From Gillisella vitis (GTDB taxonomy: Bacteria > Pseudomonadota > Alphaproteobacteria > Rhizobiales > Rhizobiaceae), in assembly GCF_001541345.2 (NCBI RefSeq), contig NZ_LMVL02000007.1:62001-126000 (forward strand): a DNA stretch of 64,000 nt, written 5' to 3'. The notes below the pieces were generated by a model. It saw only the letters and a program-made list of their open reading frames with translations. It searched no databases and had not been told where the DNA came from. Shown one piece after another: positions 25,866-33,317 of this stretch. The position numbers were made by a program, and so were the translations under genes. Position 1 is the stretch's first letter. Every line of letters starts with the position of its first letter.

Positions 25866-26498
25866 GAGCTTCGTCCTATAAATCTTGAGCAGAGAAAAGG
25901 CACGGCCGCGCAGGCGCTTCCGTTCCCGACGGCTCCCAGCGCTCGGGGAGCTTGTCTGGAAGGCATGCATTGCCCAGTGATAATCCACGGATTCTAAGGA
26001 TTGTCAAAGCAGATGTTCTGATTTTGTTCGTGGAAGCGATAACGCTAGTCGATAGGGTGCTTTGCGGAGTCGGTCCGACCATTATCCATTGTGGTGCATC
26101 TTTCCTCACGCTTGAACTAGCAGCACGTCCTGCCTAACGGGCAATACATCTTCCATAGCAAGGGACTCTACTGGTCGCTCGGTACGATTTTCGACAGTCA
26201 GCGTTCAAACCGCAGGTTCAAAGAGGGGGCTATATCGCATAGAAAATCGACGCCCGTACCTCAGAGCTTGGACTAGACGAGCTATGACCGCTTTGCGCCG
26301 TCACATCAGACATTGAGAGTGCGTCAGTAGATACCTGAAAGCTGACATTGCTGACCAAATGGCAATGACCTACACACAAAATTGCTCGGCATGAGGCGTC
26401 GCAAACGTGCCTTTGCGCCGTTGTAAAATCAGAAAATTAGCGACGTTACCTAACAGCTTGGCAGGGTTGGAAGCAGCAATCTGCCAACAGTGGGCCAT
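25866..26498. other. Intergenic stretch, nothing recognised
   Basis: About 630 bp between two minus-strand genes. It must hold the promoter of the hypothetical gene at 25865. No other ORF, RNA or repeat was recognised. Confidence 0.5.
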
Positions 26499-27374
26499 TT
26501 ACCGACGAAACCGTGGTGTCCAACTTTCTTCCAAGGCTTCGATCTCTTCCGCATCTTCAATTTCATCAGGCGCAATAAAAAGCAGCGTGAGCTGGTAACC
26601 CTCCCGTTGAAGCAGCGTCTGCTCCAGAACTTTTGGGCAATGAGAACGGCCTTCACCGTTTAGCCAGACACTTCCCTGAATTTCAGCCCATTCTGACGGA
26701 CGGGATTGTGTGCGGTTAGAGGATCGCCCGGATAGGCTTCGCTCTGGAAGATGATGTTTCGAGCGAACCGACAGAGGTGGAAAATCCTTGGTCGCCCTGG
26801 TGTATCGAATAATCCCGTCTTTCGAGAATACGAACGCACAGCAATCATCGGTCAGCTCGACATACCGGGCAACAGTCGCCTCGACGCTTGTCCCGTATTG
26901 TCTAGCAAGCGTTTTGACGTGCTCTACGTCGGCATCGCCCAGTTTGCGCATATCGGAAACGAACCATGGCCTCGGCATGAGTATGCCGGCCGCAAACCGG
27001 TTGGCTTCTGTTTCCTGTTTCTGAACAAGCGTTTCAATCCGCCGCTCGATCATGTCCTTTTTCGTACAGCGCTGATCCCCCTTATGCCACGGGATCAAGA
27101 AATGTCCGATCTCGTGAGCGATGGTGAAGCGTCGACGCCCACCCTTTGTCCCGGCCTTGTAGAGAATGACACCCTTCCGTTTGTCTGGATCGGTGGTGAG
27201 GCCGCCCTCGAACTCCTCTGTTTCCATCTCCAAAATGTCGATAATGTTGATGGAGCTTGCCAGATCTTCGATTGGGACCGGCGCCGCCCAGTCCGGGTGA
27301 TGGCGAAGGATGCAAGCGATGATAGACTCTGGAGCGGCACAGTCCGCGAGATCCATCATCAGCTCGTCGTTCAT
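26499..27374 (-). CDS. ImmA/IrrE-family metallopeptidase
   Basis: A 291-residue protein with the zinc motif HEIGH at 87-91 (RFTIAHEIGHFLIP) and a downstream ligand Glu in KQETEANRFAAGILMP. This is the COG2856 peptidase fold, followed by a C-terminal extension of about 130 residues. The family cleaves a partner XRE repressor to induce mobile elements or stress genes, or acts as the toxin half of XRE-peptidase modules. Its start overlaps the stop of the XRE gene (ATGA), so the pair is coupled. The pair diverges from the DUF2188-TIR genes and probably controls them. Confidence 0.87.
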   Translation of the reverse strand: MNDELMMDLADCAAPESIIACILRHHPDWAAPVPIEDLASSINIIDILEMETEEFEGGLTTDPDKRKGVILYKAGTKGGRRRFTIAHEIGHFLIPWHKGDQRCTKKDMIERRIETLVQKQETEANRFAAGILMPRPWFVSDMRKLGDADVEHVKTLARQYGTSVEATVARYVELTDDCCAFVFSKDGIIRYTRATKDFPPLSVRSKHHLPERSLSGRSSNRTQSRPSEWAEIQGSVWLNGEGRSHCPKVLEQTLLQREGYQLTLLFIAPDEIEDAEEIEALEESWTPRFRR

Positions 27375-27691
27375 TTCGCGTCCTTATCCTTCAGGCGGTC
27401 GGCGACAACGCGCAGCGTTTCCCAATCCTTATCAGATAGTTTGCCGCCGAACTCGCGAAAAAATTGTAATGAGGATCGGTCAAGCTCTTCCTGATCGTCC
27501 TCAGCAAGGTACTGGACGGTAACGTTGAAATGTGCGGCGAGCTTCTTAAGAAGCTCAAGGCCCGGATTGGTGCTGGTTCCCTTCTCCAGTTCCCAAATAT
27601 GAGCCTTCGAAACTGACACCGCGTCGCCAACCTGTTGGAGCGACTCTCCGCGCTTCAACCGAAGCTCCTTGAGCTTCGAAGCTAATGACAT
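27371..27691 (-). CDS. XRE-family regulator, partner of the ImmA/IrrE protein
   Basis: A 106-residue protein with an HTH_3 domain at 5-62 (LKELRLKRGESLQQVGDAVSVSKAHIWELEKGTSTNPGLELLKKLAAHF) and a short acidic C-terminal region that could be the cleavage or interaction site for the peptidase. It is co-translated with the peptidase gene. The 149-bp divergent gap to the DUF2188 gene holds a palindrome and a sigma-70-like promoter facing the TIR genes, so repression of those genes is likely. Confidence 0.88.
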   Translation of the reverse strand: MSLASKLKELRLKRGESLQQVGDAVSVSKAHIWELEKGTSTNPGLELLKKLAAHFNVTVQYLAEDDQEELDRSSLQFFREFGGKLSDKDWETLRVVADRLKDKDAK

Positions 27692-27754
27692 TTTCGATCT
27701 CCATACATGCTCTTCGGACGCAGCCAGTATTTGGAAAACGCCGTTCTGTCAAAT

Positions 27755-27767
27755 GAACGATGCGTTC
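27755..27767. promoter_or_regulatory. Palindrome between XRE and DUF2188/TIR genes, candidate operator
   Basis: GAACG-ATG-CGTTC is a perfect 5+5 inverted repeat just upstream of a TTGACA box. A further half-site (CGTTCA) falls inside the promoter spacer near 27788. The arrangement suits repression of the rightward promoter by the XRE protein. Inferred from position only. Confidence 0.45.
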
Positions 27768-27771
27768 GCAG

Positions 27772-27800
27772 TTGACAACGCCCTATTCGTTCACCATATC
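27772..27800 (+). promoter_or_regulatory. Sigma-70-like promoter for the DUF2188-TIR genes
   Basis: A consensus TTGACA (27772-27777) is followed after 17 bp by CATATC (27795-27800), a weak -10. Transcription would start about 35 bp before the DUF2188 start codon. Confidence 0.5.
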
Positions 27801-27840
27801 TTACGGCATGTCCATATTGGGACGGAAAGGAGGTGAGAAA

Positions 27841-28065
27841 ATGTCAGGAAAGAACCAACACGTTGTGCCGCATGCTAATGGTTGGGCAGTGCAGGGTGCC
27901 GGGAACAGCCGCGCCACTGCGGTTCACTCTACCCAAGCTGAAGCAACGGCTCATGCTCGTTCGATCGCGCAGAACCAACAGTCTGAACTGTTGATCCACG
28001 GCCGAAACGGTCAGATTCGTGAACGAGACAGTTATGGCAATGATCCCTACCCACCAAAGGGCTGA
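27841..28065 (+). CDS. DUF2188 family protein
   Basis: A 74-residue protein with the DUF2188 pattern: QHVVPHANGWAVQGAGNSRATAVHSTQAEATAHARSIA, then LLIHGRNGQIRERDSYGNDP. The family is small and beta-alpha, of unknown function, and often occurs near phage, plasmid or defence genes. I start at the ATG 2 bp after the very strong AAAGGAGGTGAGAA site; the longer frame from 27760 crosses the promoter. It is the first gene of the TIR cluster and is followed by a strong terminator, so it may be expressed well above the TIR gene. Confidence 0.88.
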   Translation: MSGKNQHVVPHANGWAVQGAGNSRATAVHSTQAEATAHARSIAQNQQSELLIHGRNGQIRERDSYGNDPYPPKG

Positions 28066-28071
28066 TCCACC

Positions 28072-28104
28072 AAGACCGCGTTCATCCAGAGCGCGGTCTT
28101 TTTT
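28072..28104 (+). terminator. Rho-independent terminator after the DUF2188 gene
   Basis: A perfect 9-bp stem (AAGACCGCG and CGCGGTCTT) with an 11-base loop runs straight into a T tract, the clearest intrinsic terminator in the window. It lies between the DUF2188 and TIR genes, so the TIR gene depends on read-through or its own promoter. Confidence 0.88.
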
Positions 28105-28150
28105 GTGAGGGGATTCGCAGATTGGCGGATCGACAAAGGAGAAGAAAGAT

Positions 28151-28879
28151 ATGGCTAGATGCACCGCTCCAGTAAAGGGCCATCGATCAGCCGCTGCGGC
28201 AGCCGACTGTCCTGCTTGTGGAAGCCGCTATGGTCGCTATAGCAGTTCTAGAGGATACGGCGGCGCGTACAGCTCGTCCCCGAGTTCTTCATACTTCCAG
28301 TCAGGAAGCAGCAGCGGCCGAAGCAGCAGTAGTGGCGGGTCGGGGCGCCGCACTGCAAAGCCGCGATGGTCCGGAGCCGGTTCGACTGTGTTGTATACGC
28401 CCGAACAAGTGCAATCACTCACGCCTGTTCGCGAAAATGTCGAGAATTTAGCAGCGTCGCAGCCTGACCTTCGAGACGTTTTTCTTTGTCATGCGTGGGA
28501 TGACAGGCAGGGATCTGCCAAGGAACTGCATGACCTGCTCGAAGCGCGAGGTGTACGTGTGTGGTTCAGCGAGAAGGATCTTGGCCTTGGCGTGCCGATG
28601 ATGCGGGCGATCGATAAGGGTTTGATTAATTCCCGAGTTGGTATCGTTCTGGTGACCCCGGCTATGCTACGCCGTTTGCCGGCAGAAGGCATTGCAGACA
28701 AAGAGCTGTCAGCGCTTCTAAGGCGCGAGCGGCTCGTTCCGGTTGTTCACGGGACAACCTATGAAGAGCTTGAGCAGGTCAGCCTACTGTTAGCCTCCCG
28801 AGCTGGGTTGAGCACTGCCGAAGAGTCGATGGCGGAAGTCGCCGCTAAGATCGCCGAACTAGTTGTCACTCAGTCTTGA
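28151..28879 (+). CDS. TIR-domain protein with N-terminal Cys/His cluster and Ser-rich linker
   Basis: A 242-residue protein in three parts. Residues 1-30 hold Cys4, His11, Cys20 and Cys23 (the last two in CPACG), a likely small zinc-binding unit. Residues 31-70 are a low-complexity Ser/Gly/Tyr linker. Residues about 107-240 are a TIR domain (RDVFLCHAWDD, then GVRVWFSEKDLGLGVPMMRAIDKGLINSRVGIVLVTP). Bacterial TIR domains often hydrolyse NAD+ or make cyclic ADP-ribose signals in anti-phage immunity; Glu141 lies in the segment where a key Glu is often seen, but I cannot confirm catalysis. It overlaps or abuts the next gene, which may be its partner. An XRE-peptidase pair lies upstream on the other strand. 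Confidence 0.87.
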   Translation: MARCTAPVKGHRSAAAAADCPACGSRYGRYSSSRGYGGAYSSSPSSSYFQSGSSSGRSSSSGGSGRRTAKPRWSGAGSTVLYTPEQVQSLTPVRENVENLAASQPDLRDVFLCHAWDDRQGSAKELHDLLEARGVRVWFSEKDLGLGVPMMRAIDKGLINSRVGIVLVTPAMLRRLPAEGIADKELSALLRRERLVPVVHGTTYEELEQVSLLLASRAGLSTAEESMAEVAAKIAELVVTQS

Positions 28880-28896
28880 TGTTCCGGGAGGTCGAG

Positions 28897-29565
28897 ATGT
28901 CGATGCGCCGCGTACACCTTCGCAAACTCCTCAAAATTATGTTCCTGGAGGAAGGTCCTCGCCGATCGGCGCTCCGGACCGACATTCGAGAGGATCGTGC
29001 AAGAGCAGCGGATGACGGTGGCGAGGGCGGCGGGGATTTCTACGGGCCCTTCTGGAGTGACGCGAAGCGGCATGTTTTCGGCATGCACGATCTGCACGCC
29101 GCGACTGATGGGCGGATCGCCGGAAATGGCCGCCGGCAAAATCTCTATCCGCAGCTACGGGATGGCTTCCTACTTTGGTGGGACGAGAGGCGCCGCTGGA
29201 CGAACGCGCCCTTTGCGCCCGGACGACAGCTCGGGACGCAGTTTCCGTTTCCGGGGCTCGATGCCGTCGTGAAGGTCGACAATATTTTGTCCGCCCGCGA
29301 TGGTCGTGGCGTTGAGCATTACGTCTACCCCTATTTCTCAGAGACCCCTGTTCTGGACGAGCAGGCTGCGCGGCTCGGGCTTTGGCTGTTGGGCCAAGCG
29401 CTCCTCGGTGTACCTCACGAGGAGATCCGGGTTTTGGACGTTATCCGTGGCGAACCCTTCTCAATTGATCGCTATCCGCTTGCAGGAAACGAGGAAGATA
29501 GCTTCCGAGACCTATACGCTGCCCTCCTTGAAGAATGGGAAGCGCTTCGAGCAGAATACGACTGA
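28897..29565 (+). CDS. Protein of unknown family, partner gene of the TIR protein
   Basis: A 222-residue soluble protein I do not recognise. I start at the ATG after GGGAGGTCGAG, 18 bp after the TIR stop; an ATG overlapping the stop at 28879 is the alternative. It opens with a basic helix (MSMRRVHLRKLLKIMFLEEG). A Gly/Asp-rich stretch, an aromatic-rich middle (FLLWWDERRRWTNAPF, PFPGLDAVVKVDNI, HYVYPYFSE) and an acidic C-terminus (LYAALLEEWEALRAEYD) follow. No signal peptide or membrane span is seen. Tight spacing to the TIR gene suggests the two act together. Confidence 0.7.
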   Translation: MSMRRVHLRKLLKIMFLEEGPRRSALRTDIREDRARAADDGGEGGGDFYGPFWSDAKRHVFGMHDLHAATDGRIAGNGRRQNLYPQLRDGFLLWWDERRRWTNAPFAPGRQLGTQFPFPGLDAVVKVDNILSARDGRGVEHYVYPYFSETPVLDEQAARLGLWLLGQALLGVPHEEIRVLDVIRGEPFSIDRYPLAGNEEDSFRDLYAALLEEWEALRAEYD

Positions 29566-29768
29566 CGGTCCTGCCAGCAGATGTGAGAAGTATGCTCGCG
29601 GGACACCGATGCATATGCGGTTGTCGCAAAAGTGAAACTTAGTAGATCAGGGGGAAACGACTGTTCTCAGCCACAAACTGGCTGTCCTTGTCAGGCTAAC
29701 GTGCTGAATCGTCAGTGAGAATGACACCTTAGACATGATTTGGTAAACGGGCCGTAGGTTCGCATCCC

Positions 29769-30015
29769 TTCAAGGCGCACCTTGAATTTAGCCAACTCAT
29801 TTCTTCGGGAAGGCTTTGGGCTTCGGTTGATACAATCGCCTTTTGGCATTCGAGCGCAGAGCATTTCGAACATCCTTGTCCACGATCGACAGGTCGAACC
29901 ATTCCGGATCAAAGTAGCCGCCGCACCACCGACTGGTTTCGGCGTGTTCAGGATCTTCCCCGTCGGCGATGGTCTTCAGGAACCGCTCATATCCTGCCCC
30001 CCCCCAACATCTTCG
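29769..30015 (+). repeat. Long direct repeat, copy 1 (pRiA4b ORF-3 gene fragment)
   Basis: About 247 bp nearly identical, by eye, to 41247-41494 in the same orientation and 11.5 kb apart. It begins TTCAAGGCGCACCTTGAA in both copies and ends at AACATCTTCG. Differences are scattered substitutions and the C9 run at 29997-30005. It contains the 3' end of the gene that is complete in copy 2. Confidence 0.88.
29797..30015 (-). pseudogene. 3' fragment of a pRiA4b ORF-3-like gene
   Basis: On the minus strand it encodes YERFLKTIADGEDPEHAET, then DPEWFDLSIVDKDVRNALRS and ends KPKAFPKK, matching the last about 70 residues of the intact protein at 41275-41898. The 5' two thirds are missing and a run of nine G (minus strand) shifts the frame just inside the break. 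It is a dead duplicate. Confidence 0.85.
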
Positions 30016-30162
30016 TAACTATCCGGTGAAGGCCGCTACGGTTTCGCCTGATGGAATACCCACGTTTAGCGAACGCGCTGTTTAGCCGGATCGGGAGGTT
30101 CGGGTTGAAAGCTGCTTGTCCGCCGCCGTGGACAGAAACGGACAAGCCGCCACAGAGGTTCG

Positions 30163-31044
30163 CTACTTCAGGGGCAGGAAGAGCTCTGCCACCGCCGCAT
30201 GTTCAGGTGCTTCGGGAAAGAAGGTGAGACGCTGGCAATACAGGGGGAAATCCCTCGCTTCCTCGCCACTGGCCGGCAGCCAATCGCGATAGAGGTAAAG
30301 CGCGGCAGGCTCCAGATCATCAGTGTTGCCGACGACTTTCAGCACGGCGCAACGGCCACCGGGGATCATGCCCGCCTCGATATGCTCTCCATTCGTCTTG
30401 ATCGGCTGATCAGTGCTGACACAAAGGTCCAGTCGATACTCGTCCGGAGACGTCACCCGCGGATCGGAATGGAAGATGTTGAAAGTCAAATTGGTCTTCG
30501 GATTCAGGCCAGTGGCTTTGCGCCATGCTATAAAGCGTTTGATCGTGTCGCCGATCCTTGCCGGATCACCTCGGTGTTTCATGATCGCGACAGGGGTCGG
30601 AGACACCTCGCGGATTTCGATGTCATTTGCTGCAAATGTCCGTTGCATAAGCTTACTCCTTGCTTGGTTGAGAGGCCCGAGGGCCGCAAGCCACAGTTCC
30701 CAATCGGGGGATTTCCTGAACTGCGAAGGCGACTGGCTGAACCGTTGCCGAAATGCGCGGGCAAAGGCGTCAGGAGCTTCGTAGCCGGCATCCATCGCTA
30801 TCTCGGTCACGCTGTCTACGTCTCTGTAGGCAAGCCTGTAGGATGCCCGCTTCATGCGGAGGAGCTGGATATAGCGATGCACAGACAGCCCAAAGGCCGC
30901 CGCGAACTGCCGATGGAAATGAAACTTGGAAAAGGCGGCCACGCAGCTCAACTCGTCCAGGTCCAGATTGCGGTCGAGATGCTGATCAATGTGATCTAGG
31001 ACCCGTTGCATCCGGGCATGGTAGTTTCGAAGCGTCGTCGTCAT
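30163..31044 (-). CDS. AraC-family regulator with GyrI-like effector domain
   Basis: A 293-residue regulator. Two AraC helix-turn-helix motifs fill residues about 10-105 (LDLDELSCVAAFSKFHFHRQFAAAFG, SVTEIAMDAGYEAPDAFARAFRQRF). A GyrI/effector-binding domain fills about 130-290 (IREVSPTPVAIMKHRGDP, DLCVSTDQPI, GGRCAVLKVVG, YLYRDWLPASG). This is the Rob/SoxS-like arrangement in which the second half binds small molecules, often drugs. I start at ATG 31044 with AGGACAGGATA upstream. It stands alone at the edge of the stress island. Confidence 0.9.
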   Translation of the reverse strand: MTTTLRNYHARMQRVLDHIDQHLDRNLDLDELSCVAAFSKFHFHRQFAAAFGLSVHRYIQLLRMKRASYRLAYRDVDSVTEIAMDAGYEAPDAFARAFRQRFSQSPSQFRKSPDWELWLAALGPLNQARSKLMQRTFAANDIEIREVSPTPVAIMKHRGDPARIGDTIKRFIAWRKATGLNPKTNLTFNIFHSDPRVTSPDEYRLDLCVSTDQPIKTNGEHIEAGMIPGGRCAVLKVVGNTDDLEPAALYLYRDWLPASGEEARDFPLYCQRLTFFPEAPEHAAVAELFLPLK

Positions 31045-31200
31045 TATCCTGTCCTTGCCGTGGCAGGACCAAATAGCCCCGCACAAGTGCTGTGCGCTCG
31101 ACCGATCTTGCGGACTATCAGTTTTGGCTGCTCAGAAATAGCGTCGGCCTATGAGGTAGCCGTCCGGCAGGGGGTGTCGGCATCCACTGTGGAGCGCAGA

Positions 31201-31323
31201 TTATGTCGCCTGAGCGTTCAGCGTCTTCGGTATCCAATTCCACGGCAGCAATTGCTCCAGCCTGCTGATCGGCGTGTCCGCAATGTGGCTGTGGATGTTC
31301 ACCTTGGTTCTAGTGCTGTTCAT
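31201..31323 (-). pseudogene. IS66-family transposase C-terminal remnant
   Basis: On the minus strand the frame reads TRTKVNIHSHIADTPISRLE and then QLLPWNWIPKTLNAQAT before a stop. This is the typical C-terminal tail of one IS66 TnpC subgroup (LLPWNW ending). It differs from the tail of the intact IS66 at 47340-49879, so it comes from another element. Nothing else of that element was found. Confidence 0.65.
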
Positions 31324-31348
31324 GCGTCAACGGACAGAAACAACATAG

Positions 31349-31708
31349 CTATAGCCGCTTGATCGGGATTGCTCGGACGACAATTTCACTCTGATGGAAG
31401 CGTTTCTCGAGTTCGCTCTTGTAAGCGGACCACCAGTCTTCATCTAGATCAGCTGCCATAATTTCGGCGAGGACGATCTCATCATGTTCGGTGTTAGAGC
31501 TTGCCTGCCATGTCCCCTCGGCTGGAGCGTGTCGATAGAAGGTCATTCCCCCAAACTCCTGGGTCAGGCGTTGGCGAACTTGTTCATAGACATTGGCCTC
31601 GAACGGCGTCCCAGCATCATCTCGTTGGGGCAGCAAGATCTGGATAAGCCAGCGGTCGCTGCGAGTGTCAGAGAACCCACCCTGTGGGTTGTCATTGATG
31701 AATGTCAT
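31349..31708 (-). CDS. Hypothetical protein
   Basis: A 119-residue soluble protein. I choose the ATG at 31708 (AGGAAG upstream). It reads MTFINDNPQGGF, then RWLIQILLPQRDDAGTPFEANVYEQVRQRLTQEFGGMTFY and TEHDEIVLAEIMAADLDEDWWSAYKSELEKRFHQSEIVVRA. The pattern of a strand, a helix and acidic residues suggests a small alpha/beta fold, but I cannot name a family. It is minus-strand, like the SDR gene behind it, from which it is separated by 180 bp. Confidence 0.65.
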   Translation of the reverse strand: MTFINDNPQGGFSDTRSDRWLIQILLPQRDDAGTPFEANVYEQVRQRLTQEFGGMTFYRHAPAEGTWQASSNTEHDEIVLAEIMAADLDEDWWSAYKSELEKRFHQSEIVVRAIPIKRL

Positions 31709-31888
31709 TGGGCTTCCTATGCACCAAGTGGTTGAGACAGCCATCCAGGCCGGAGTGCTCGACGTCACAAGACTATTATCCTTTGGCTTGGTCGGACCTT
31801 ACTGCAGGCTCAGGAGATAGATCTGTTATGCCGCACACTAAGGTGTTGACGGTGGCCGCCGACCCAGTGGCCGCCGGCCAGGTGCGTA

Positions 31889-32755
31889 TCAGATCATGAT
31901 CTCGCCTCCGGTTACCGGAATGACGGCTCCCGTCATGTAGCTTCCCAGATCGGAGGCGAGCAGGACGTAGGCACCCGCCAGTTCTGCTGGCTGTCCGGCC
32001 CGGCCGATAAGGGTGTTTTCCCCAAACTTGGCAGCCTTTTCCGCTGGCATCGTCGAAGGGATGAGCGGCGTCCAGATCGGCCCCGGCGCGACCGCATTTA
32101 CGCGAATGCCTTTTTCCGCAAGCATCTCGGCGAGACCCGCCGTGAAGTTCGAAATCGCGCCTTTCGTGGACGCGTATGCAAGAAGCTGAGGCGACGGCTG
32201 CCGCGACTGGATCGAGGTCGTGTTAATGATCGAGCTACCTGGCTTCATGTGAGGAGCAGCGGCCTTCGAGAGGAAGTATGGTGCGTAGATATTGGTGCGG
32301 AAGGTTTCGTCCCATTCCTCGGCCGTGATGTCGGCGATGTCGCCATAGGTCCGCTGGAACGCTGCATTGTTGACGAGGATGTCGATGCCACCAAGTTCGT
32401 TAACGGCGCGCTGTACGAGATCCTTGCAATGTTCCTCGGACTTGATGTCGCCCGGAACGACAAGAGCCTTGCGTCCCGCTTCCTCGATCCACTTTGCGGT
32501 ATCGCGGGCGTCGTCATCCTCGTTCAGGTAGGAAATGACGATGTCGGCGCCTTCGCGGGCAAACGCGATAGCGACGGCCTTGCCAATCCCGGAGTCGGCT
32601 CCGGTGATGAGGGCGACTTTACCGGTCAGCTTGCCGTCACCCTTGTAGGACTTCTCACCATGATCGGGGACAGGTGCCATTTCCGCAGTCTTGCCTGGCG
32701 GCTCCTGCTGCTGTTCAGGATATGGCGGCGTAGGGTTTCGAGTGTCTTCCATCAT
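31889..32755 (-). CDS. SDR-family oxidoreductase (YghA/glucose dehydrogenase-like)
   Basis: A 288-residue short-chain dehydrogenase with a Pro-rich N-terminal extension typical of the stress-associated YghA-like group (PPYPEQQQEPPGKTAEM). It has the cofactor motif TGADSGIGKA, NNAAF, catalytic Ser in INTTSIQSRQ and the YxxxK pair in LLAYASTKGA. It ends in the PGPIWTPL and VTGGEIMI segments. It reduces or oxidises an unknown aldehyde or sugar with NAD(P)H. A near-consensus EcfG promoter lies 30 bp upstream, consistent with general-stress control. Confidence 0.9.
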   Translation of the reverse strand: MMEDTRNPTPPYPEQQQEPPGKTAEMAPVPDHGEKSYKGDGKLTGKVALITGADSGIGKAVAIAFAREGADIVISYLNEDDDARDTAKWIEEAGRKALVVPGDIKSEEHCKDLVQRAVNELGGIDILVNNAAFQRTYGDIADITAEEWDETFRTNIYAPYFLSKAAAPHMKPGSSIINTTSIQSRQPSPQLLAYASTKGAISNFTAGLAEMLAEKGIRVNAVAPGPIWTPLIPSTMPAEKAAKFGENTLIGRAGQPAELAGAYVLLASDLGSYMTGAVIPVTGGEIMI

Positions 32756-32784
32756 ACAATCTCCTTTTTGGGGACTGCGCGATA

Positions 32785-32809
32785 AACCCTGAAGGGCGTT
32801 CTGGGTTCC
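32785..32809 (-). promoter_or_regulatory. Near-consensus EcfG-type stress promoter for the SDR gene
   Basis: On the minus strand GGAAC-N16-GGTT, one base off the alphaproteobacterial general-stress sigma (EcfG) pattern GGAAC-N16/17-CGTT. It is placed 30 bp before the SDR start codon. Confidence 0.55.
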
Positions 32810-32909
32810 GCAAGTACGATTTTCACCGCAGCTTGGAACGTGCTTTCTCCCGACAAATCCAAACACTTTGGCCGCTCGTTCTTGCGAGGGCAGTTCGAAT
32901 TGGCTGTCA

Positions 32910-33161
32910 ATGCTTCATCATCTCGTCCCCGAACGCACGCATGGTTTTCTCGAACACTATGCGGCTATCGGAGATGGACGCACCGTCGCTCTCGTCGGTG
33001 CGGACGGTTCCATCGATTGGTGGTGTGCGCCGGAGATGGATTCGCCGCCGCTCTTCAACCGGATGCACGACTGCGATAGTGGACGCTCCTCGGTCACGCC
33101 GGTGGAGAAATTCAAGATCGAGCGCCGGCACCTGGAAAAAAGCATGTTCTCGAGTCGATAG
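32910..33161 (+). pseudogene. N-terminal fragment of a GH15 (glucoamylase/trehalase-like) protein
   Basis: The frame reads GFLEHYAAIGDGRTVALVGA and then DGSIDWWCAPEMDSPPLFNRM. That is the N-terminal signature of bacterial GH15-family proteins (YxxIGDxRTxALVGxDGSIDWxCxPxxDSPxxF). It then skips to KIERRHLEKSMFSSR and stops after about 83 residues, while the family has about 600. An internal deletion plus loss of the catalytic part make it a relic. Confidence 0.65.
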
Positions 33162-33257
33162 CTCGGGCTAAGGCACCGCAGTTCGGTGCGATTTCAAATG
33201 CCAATATCACCGGACAGGAACAGATTTAACCTGTTGATCCTCACGGCGCGCCGTCCT

Positions 33258-33283
33258 GGAACCCTGCTTCCGGTTATGACGTT
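33258..33283 (+). promoter_or_regulatory. Consensus EcfG-type stress promoter for the DUF6766 gene
   Basis: An exact GGAAC-N17-CGTT match, 34 bp before the DUF6766 start codon. This spacing and sequence are those used by the general stress sigma factor EcfG in rhizobia and relatives. Confidence 0.75.
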
Positions 33284-33317
33284 TTCACGACGTCAAGCGT
33301 ATTGGGAGGGACAATGA

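Noticed and set aside
30015..31323. Second IS66 copy corresponding to the intact element
   Set aside because: Only a C-terminal tail is present and its ending (LLPWNW) differs from that of the intact TnpC, so it is from a different IS66 relative.
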